Assembly: GCA_030426265.1 (NCBI GenBank)
Contig: JAUHYP010000014.1
Coordinates: 1 to 63,761 of the forward strand
Source: Gammaproteobacteria bacterium
GTDB lineage: Bacteria; Pseudomonadota; Gammaproteobacteria; Xanthomonadales; SZUA-36
Reading direction: 5' to 3'
Length of the DNA stretch: 63,761 nucleotides
Shown: positions 61,113 through 63,761 of the stretch, piece after piece
How the letters are laid out: the number at the start of each line of letters is the position of its first letter
Position numbering within the stretch: the stretch's first letter is position 1
Position numbers and translations under genes: made by a program
Notes under the pieces: generated by a model
What the model saw: only the letters and a program-made list of their open reading frames with translations
Databases searched by the model: none
What the model was told of the DNA's origin: nothing

Positions 61113-61787
61113 TCAACCCGCACTGTCACCCGCAACCGGACCACAATCGTACAAGCGCGGATTGCGCAGAGAGTAGCTGCCCATGGCGCGGTGAACGAAA
61201 CCCAGCTCGATCTTCGTCGCATTGGCCGGCAGGTCGATGGCCTGGGTGGCGGTGAACCAGTCAGCCTGGCCCAGGTGGGGCTCGTGCTCGAAGGAATGCT
61301 CCTTGACCATGCGATCGCCGGCCATGGCCACGGGCAAACGGCCCCAGACCAGCACGGAAAGGCCGCCGCCGGGGGGCATGGATTCGGTCCAGCCCTCGTC
61401 GTTCAGGTCGAGTTTCAGCTCGGCGGCGAACATCAGGCGGTGGCCCTGGTACTGCGTCACCGGCAGGATCTGGGTCAGGAGGTACCAGGGTTCCGGACCC
61501 TTGCGGCTGATGGTCACGACGCCTTCCTCGATGGCCAGGTCGAAAGAAGACTTTCCGGCATGCTGCTTGCCCTTCCAGGGCTCCAGGCCCTTGCCCTCGA
61601 TGCGGGCGAACCCGGAATTGCCCAGGAGGTTTTCGGTGCCGCTGCAGTCCGGCAGTCCGGCTTTCGCGGCCGGCACAGCCGGGTCGGCAGGATCGGTGGC
61701 GTCACAGCCGGCCAGGATCGTGAGCAGGAGGAAACCAGCAGCGATGGGCGCCCGCAGGCTCCGGGTCGCGAATGAAGTGTGGGTCAT
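61113..61787 (-). CDS. Predicted lipoprotein with a carbohydrate-binding-like fold
   Basis: The 224-residue protein has a lipoprotein signal ending LAGC, with Cys28 as the lipid-attached residue. Asp at +2 (CDATDP) would by the E. coli rule keep it in the inner membrane. The body (about 55-215) alternates strands with Trp/Gly turns (NLLGNSGFARIEGKGLEPW, GLSVLVWGRLPV), reminiscent of galactose-binding/CBM jelly rolls. I do not recognise a family. It is upstream of the beta-helix gene on the same strand, with 131 bases between. Confidence 0.6.
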   Translation of the reverse strand: MTHTSFATRSLRAPIAAGFLLLTILAGCDATDPADPAVPAAKAGLPDCSGTENLLGNSGFARIEGKGLEPWKGKQHAGKSSFDLAIEEGVVTISRKGPEPWYLLTQILPVTQYQGHRLMFAAELKLDLNDEGWTESMPPGGGLSVLVWGRLPVAMAGDRMVKEHSFEHEPHLGQADWFTATQAIDLPANATKIELGFVHRAMGSYSLRNPRLYDCGPVAGDSAG

Positions 61788-61948
61788 TGGATTGGGGTCG
61801 CCTTGGAGGTGAATCATTCTATCGCGCGTATGACCGCGATGGTGGGATCTGGTTCGCGGTTGGTTGCTTCTTGCGGGTCCGGCCTCAGGGGCGGCCAGAG
61901 ATGGCGCACCCCTTCGATGAGGAGATTCCTTACACCAGTACAGGCACT

Positions 61949-62005
61949 TGTAAATCTTTTTATATCAGCATTATAGGAAACTGTAGTGTATACTTGTACA
62001 GTATA
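61949..62005 (+). promoter_or_regulatory. Promoter and operator-like inverted repeats of the DUF222-HNH gene
   Basis: TTGTAA (61949-61954) and TTATAG (61972-61977) are 17 bases apart. Just downstream two interleaved inverted repeats occur: ACTGTA (61980-61985) with TACAGT (61997-62002), and TATACT (61989-61994) with AGTATA (62000-62005). They look like a repressor site between promoter and start codon. The stretch is strongly AT-rich. Confidence 0.45.
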
Positions 62006-62023
62006 AAGAAAGAGCCTGTCACC

Positions 62024-63433
62024 ATGTTCCAGTTCTCATCCACATTGCCCGAATCCGCGACCCACACCGGCCCTTACTTCATCGAATTCCCACCCACCGA
62101 AGCTGATACGCTTGCCGAGGAAATCACCGAACTCGCCGCCCACATCACGGCCGCCACCTACCGTTTGTTGCGGCTGATCGAGCGCTTCGACCGCCTGGGC
62201 GGCTGGGGCGGCGTCGGGGTCCTCAGCTGCGCCCACTGGCTGAGCTGGCAGTGCGGCATGAGTCTGGGCACGGCACGTGAACGTGTCCGCGTCGCCCGGG
62301 CCCTGCCCGATCTGCCGAAGATCAGCCAGGCCTTCTCGGAGGGTCGCATCAGCTACGCCAAGGTCCGCGCGATGACGCGGGTGGCGACGGCGCGCAACGA
62401 GAACGAACTGCTCCATGTCGCCCTGCATGGCACCGCCAGCCATGTCGAACGCCAGGTGCGTGTCTACCGGCACCTCAAGCGCGTCGCGGCGCTGTCGGAG
62501 GAACAGGCGCGTCACTTCCGCCGGGAACTCTCGCTCTGCGAGGACGAAAACGGAATGTGGATCATCCGCGGACGCCTGCCCCCGGAACTGGGCGCGCTGT
62601 TGGCCAGCGCGCTGGAGCGGGCCTCGGAACAACTGTGGCGCGAACAGCGCGAGGTGCCGGAGGACGTTTCCGCGGAAACGCCGGCGGCGCCCCTGTGGGA
62701 GTTCGGGCCCGACACCCATGCCATGCGCCGGGCGGACGCGCTGGCGCGGGTACTGGACGATTACCTTTCCAACACCGAGGCCGCTACCGGATCCGGTATC
62801 AAACGCGCATCCGGTGGCGAACGCTGCTGTGTCCACCTGCATACCGGCCCCGACGTTCTCGTCGCCGACGGCGATGCGGCCGAGGCCGAGCTCGAGGTGC
62901 TGTCCGGTCGCCCAGCCGCCCGCGTTCCCGCGGAAACGGCGCGGCGCCTGTCCTGCGACGCCTCGGTCGTGGCCTGGAAGGAAGACGCGTCCGGCAACGC
63001 CCTGGACATCGGCCGCAAATCCCGGACCGTGCCACCCGCCATCCGGCGCGCCTTGCAACGCCGGGACGGCGGCTGCCGCTTCCCGGGCTGTTCCTGCACC
63101 CGCTTCGTGGACGCGCACCACGTGGTGCACTGGGCCGACGGCGGCCGCACCGCCCTCGACAACCTCGTCCTGCTCTGCCGCACGCACCACCGCAAGGTGC
63201 ACGAAGAAGGTTTTGGCGTTTACATGAAGGATGGGCAACCCGTGTTCACCCTGCCCTCGGGTACGGTCCTGCCGCCGTCGCCGCGGCCACGTTTCCGCGG
63301 AAACGTCATCGAGCTGCGGCGGCTGAACGAGGACGAGGGGCTGGAGATTGCCTCCGACGCCCTGCTGCCGGACTGGCATGGGGAGTCGATGGATGTGAAC
63401 CTGGCGGTGCTGGGCTTGTTTCTGAAGGAGTAA
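62024..63433 (+). CDS. DUF222 domain HNH endonuclease (13E12-repeat type)
   Basis: The 469-residue protein has a helical DUF222 domain (about 25-300, with WGGVGVLSCAHWLSWQCGMS and GRISYAKVRAMTRV) and a C-terminal HNH nuclease motif (about 345-395: CRFPGCSC, VDAHHVVHWADGG, LDNLVLLCRTHHRKVHEEG). This family resembles the 13E12 repeat proteins of Mycobacterium and is often multicopy; its biological role is unsettled. Three palindromes related to GTTTCCGCGGAAAC lie inside the gene and one just after it. It is the only plus-strand gene between lysS and recJ. Confidence 0.88.
   Translation: MFQFSSTLPESATHTGPYFIEFPPTEADTLAEEITELAAHITAATYRLLRLIERFDRLGGWGGVGVLSCAHWLSWQCGMSLGTARERVRVARALPDLPKISQAFSEGRISYAKVRAMTRVATARNENELLHVALHGTASHVERQVRVYRHLKRVAALSEEQARHFRRELSLCEDENGMWIIRGRLPPELGALLASALERASEQLWREQREVPEDVSAETPAAPLWEFGPDTHAMRRADALARVLDDYLSNTEAATGSGIKRASGGERCCVHLHTGPDVLVADGDAAEAELEVLSGRPAARVPAETARRLSCDASVVAWKEDASGNALDIGRKSRTVPPAIRRALQRRDGGCRFPGCSCTRFVDAHHVVHWADGGRTALDNLVLLCRTHHRKVHEEGFGVYMKDGQPVFTLPSGTVLPPSPRPRFRGNVIELRRLNEDEGLEIASDALLPDWHGESMDVNLAVLGLFLKE
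62665..62680. repeat. Perfect 16-bp palindrome CGTTTCCGCGGAAACG
   Basis: First of four related palindromes. It lies in the linker between DUF222 and the HNH region and encodes part of DVSAETPA. Confidence 0.9.
62923..62938. repeat. Palindrome CGTTCCCGCGGAAACG (one mismatch)
   Basis: Second related palindrome, one base off the perfect form. It is in the same frame relation as the first and encodes part of RVPAETAR. Confidence 0.85.
63289..63306. repeat. Perfect 18-bp palindrome ACGTTTCCGCGGAAACGT
   Basis: Third related palindrome, near the 3' end of the HNH gene. It is read in a different frame and encodes RFRGNV, so the DNA word is kept while the peptide is not. Confidence 0.9.
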
Positions 63434-63512
63434 ATGTCCCACATGCCAGCGGGAAGTGACGCTGCAGACCTGCGGCGTGCATCCGGCCAGCCACCGGCTG
63501 ACACCCACGCCG

Positions 63513-63528
63513 AGTTTCCGTGGAAACT
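63513..63528. repeat. Palindrome AGTTTCC-GT-GGAAACT after the HNH gene
   Basis: Fourth related palindrome, in the 145-base gap between the HNH gene and recJ. An imperfect inverted repeat (TTCAATTG/CAGTTGAA) follows at about 63533-63552 and may serve as a terminator. Nothing else is seen in this gap. Confidence 0.8.
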
Positions 63529-63578
63529 TCAATTCAATTGATTTCAGTTGAATCGGTGCGAGCCACAGACGACGCCAG

Positions 63579-63761
63579 TCAGTCCACCAAATGCTCCACC
63601 ATCAATTGCGCATTGGCCTCCCCGCGAAAATGGTTCACGTCCAGCCGGTACAGCATCCTTAGTGACCGCCGGCCCTTCAGATCTTCCGGCAGCTTGCCGA
63701 AGGCGATCGCGTCGATGGGGTCGTGGCCGTCCAGGGGCCGGACCACCATCTTCAGGTGCGC
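63579..63761 (-). CDS. recJ: Single-stranded-DNA exonuclease RecJ, C-terminal fragment
   Basis: Only the last 60 codons are in the window; the gene continues past the right edge. The translated end (HLKMVVRP, DPIDAIAFGKLPED, RMLYRLDVNHFRGEAN, LMVEHLVD) matches the C-terminal OB-type domain of RecJ, which degrades single-stranded DNA 5' to 3' in recombination and mismatch repair. In E. coli recJ, prfB and lysS are consecutive; here about 4.2 kb separates recJ from prfB. Confidence 0.9.
   Translation of the reverse strand, partial: AHLKMVVRPLDGHDPIDAIAFGKLPEDLKGRRSLRMLYRLDVNHFRGEANAQLMVEHLVD

Noticed and set aside
61980-62005. LexA (SOS) box ahead of the HNH gene
   Set aside because: CTGT and ACAG are present but 13 bases apart instead of 8, so it does not match the gammaproteobacterial LexA consensus.

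Overview
The window is a chromosomal segment of a high-GC gammaproteobacterium. The gene neighbourhoods are classic for that class: ftsK-lolA-serS opposite trxB, orn-rsgA, ppsR-ppsA, mfd followed by csiV, and recJ/prfB/lysS. The style of the secreted beta-helix protein, the three-gene ECF sigma unit, the frequent TTG/GTG starts and the DUF222-HNH gene suggest the Xanthomonadales/Chromatiales fringe (Wenzhouxiangella-like). That lineage guess is inference; no rRNA or marker comparison was possible.

Layout. 0-0.7 kb: a hairpin string, a terminator and tRNA-Ser. 0.7-5.8 kb: a YccA-type membrane protein, a small membrane protein, a GNAT acetyltransferase, the molybdate transporter modABC and an aldo/keto reductase. 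5.8-10.2 kb (minus): serS, lolA, ftsK. 10.4-13 kb: trxB, aat and an EamA transporter. 13-16.8 kb (minus): START-like protein, rhomboid protease and acyltransferase in one coupled operon, then a heat-shock hsp20 and greB. 16.9-22.3 kb: ECF sigma, putative anti-sigma, a tandem-PDZ periplasmic protein, rimO and rsmC. 22.3-29.2 kb: an AddAB-like helicase-nuclease pair, divergent from a SRAP-domain gene. 29.2-31.1 kb: an exported trypsin-like protease and a small membrane protein behind a long structured leader. 31.2-33.8 kb: tusA-like and moaC, converging on moaADE. 34.3-34.8 kb: a G-run tract, a second hairpin string, tRNA-Glu and tRNA-Ala. 34.8-43.2 kb: DUF1249, ppsR, ppsA, orn, rsgA, a small periplasmic protein, a TraB protein and dusB. 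43.2-52.4 kb: an NhaC antiporter, mfd, csiV, ppa, DUF6394 and a K+ channel with two RCK domains. 52.4-63.8 kb (mostly minus): a nitrilase-family amidase, a glycosyltransferase, lysS, a Fur-controlled TonB receptor, prfB with a programmed frameshift, a beta-helix protein, a lipoprotein, a DUF222-HNH nuclease (plus strand) and the 3' end of recJ.

Themes. modABC imports molybdate and moaA/C/D/E make molybdopterin from GTP, so both halves of molybdenum-cofactor supply are in the window, about 27 kb apart. DNA repair is dense (AddAB-like pair, SRAP, mfd, recJ). Envelope stress and quality control are represented by the ECF-PDZ unit, the rhomboid protease, YccA and lolA.

The most unusual DNA features are four. 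First, two tRNA-linked strings of hairpins share layout and flanking words but have exchanged stem sequences. Second, a 14-16 bp palindrome occurs four times in and just after the DUF222-HNH gene, in different reading frames. Third, hsp20 has a textbook sigma-32 promoter followed by a ROSE-like RNA thermometer. Fourth, an approximately 270-nt leader contains five hairpins and has no recognised identity.
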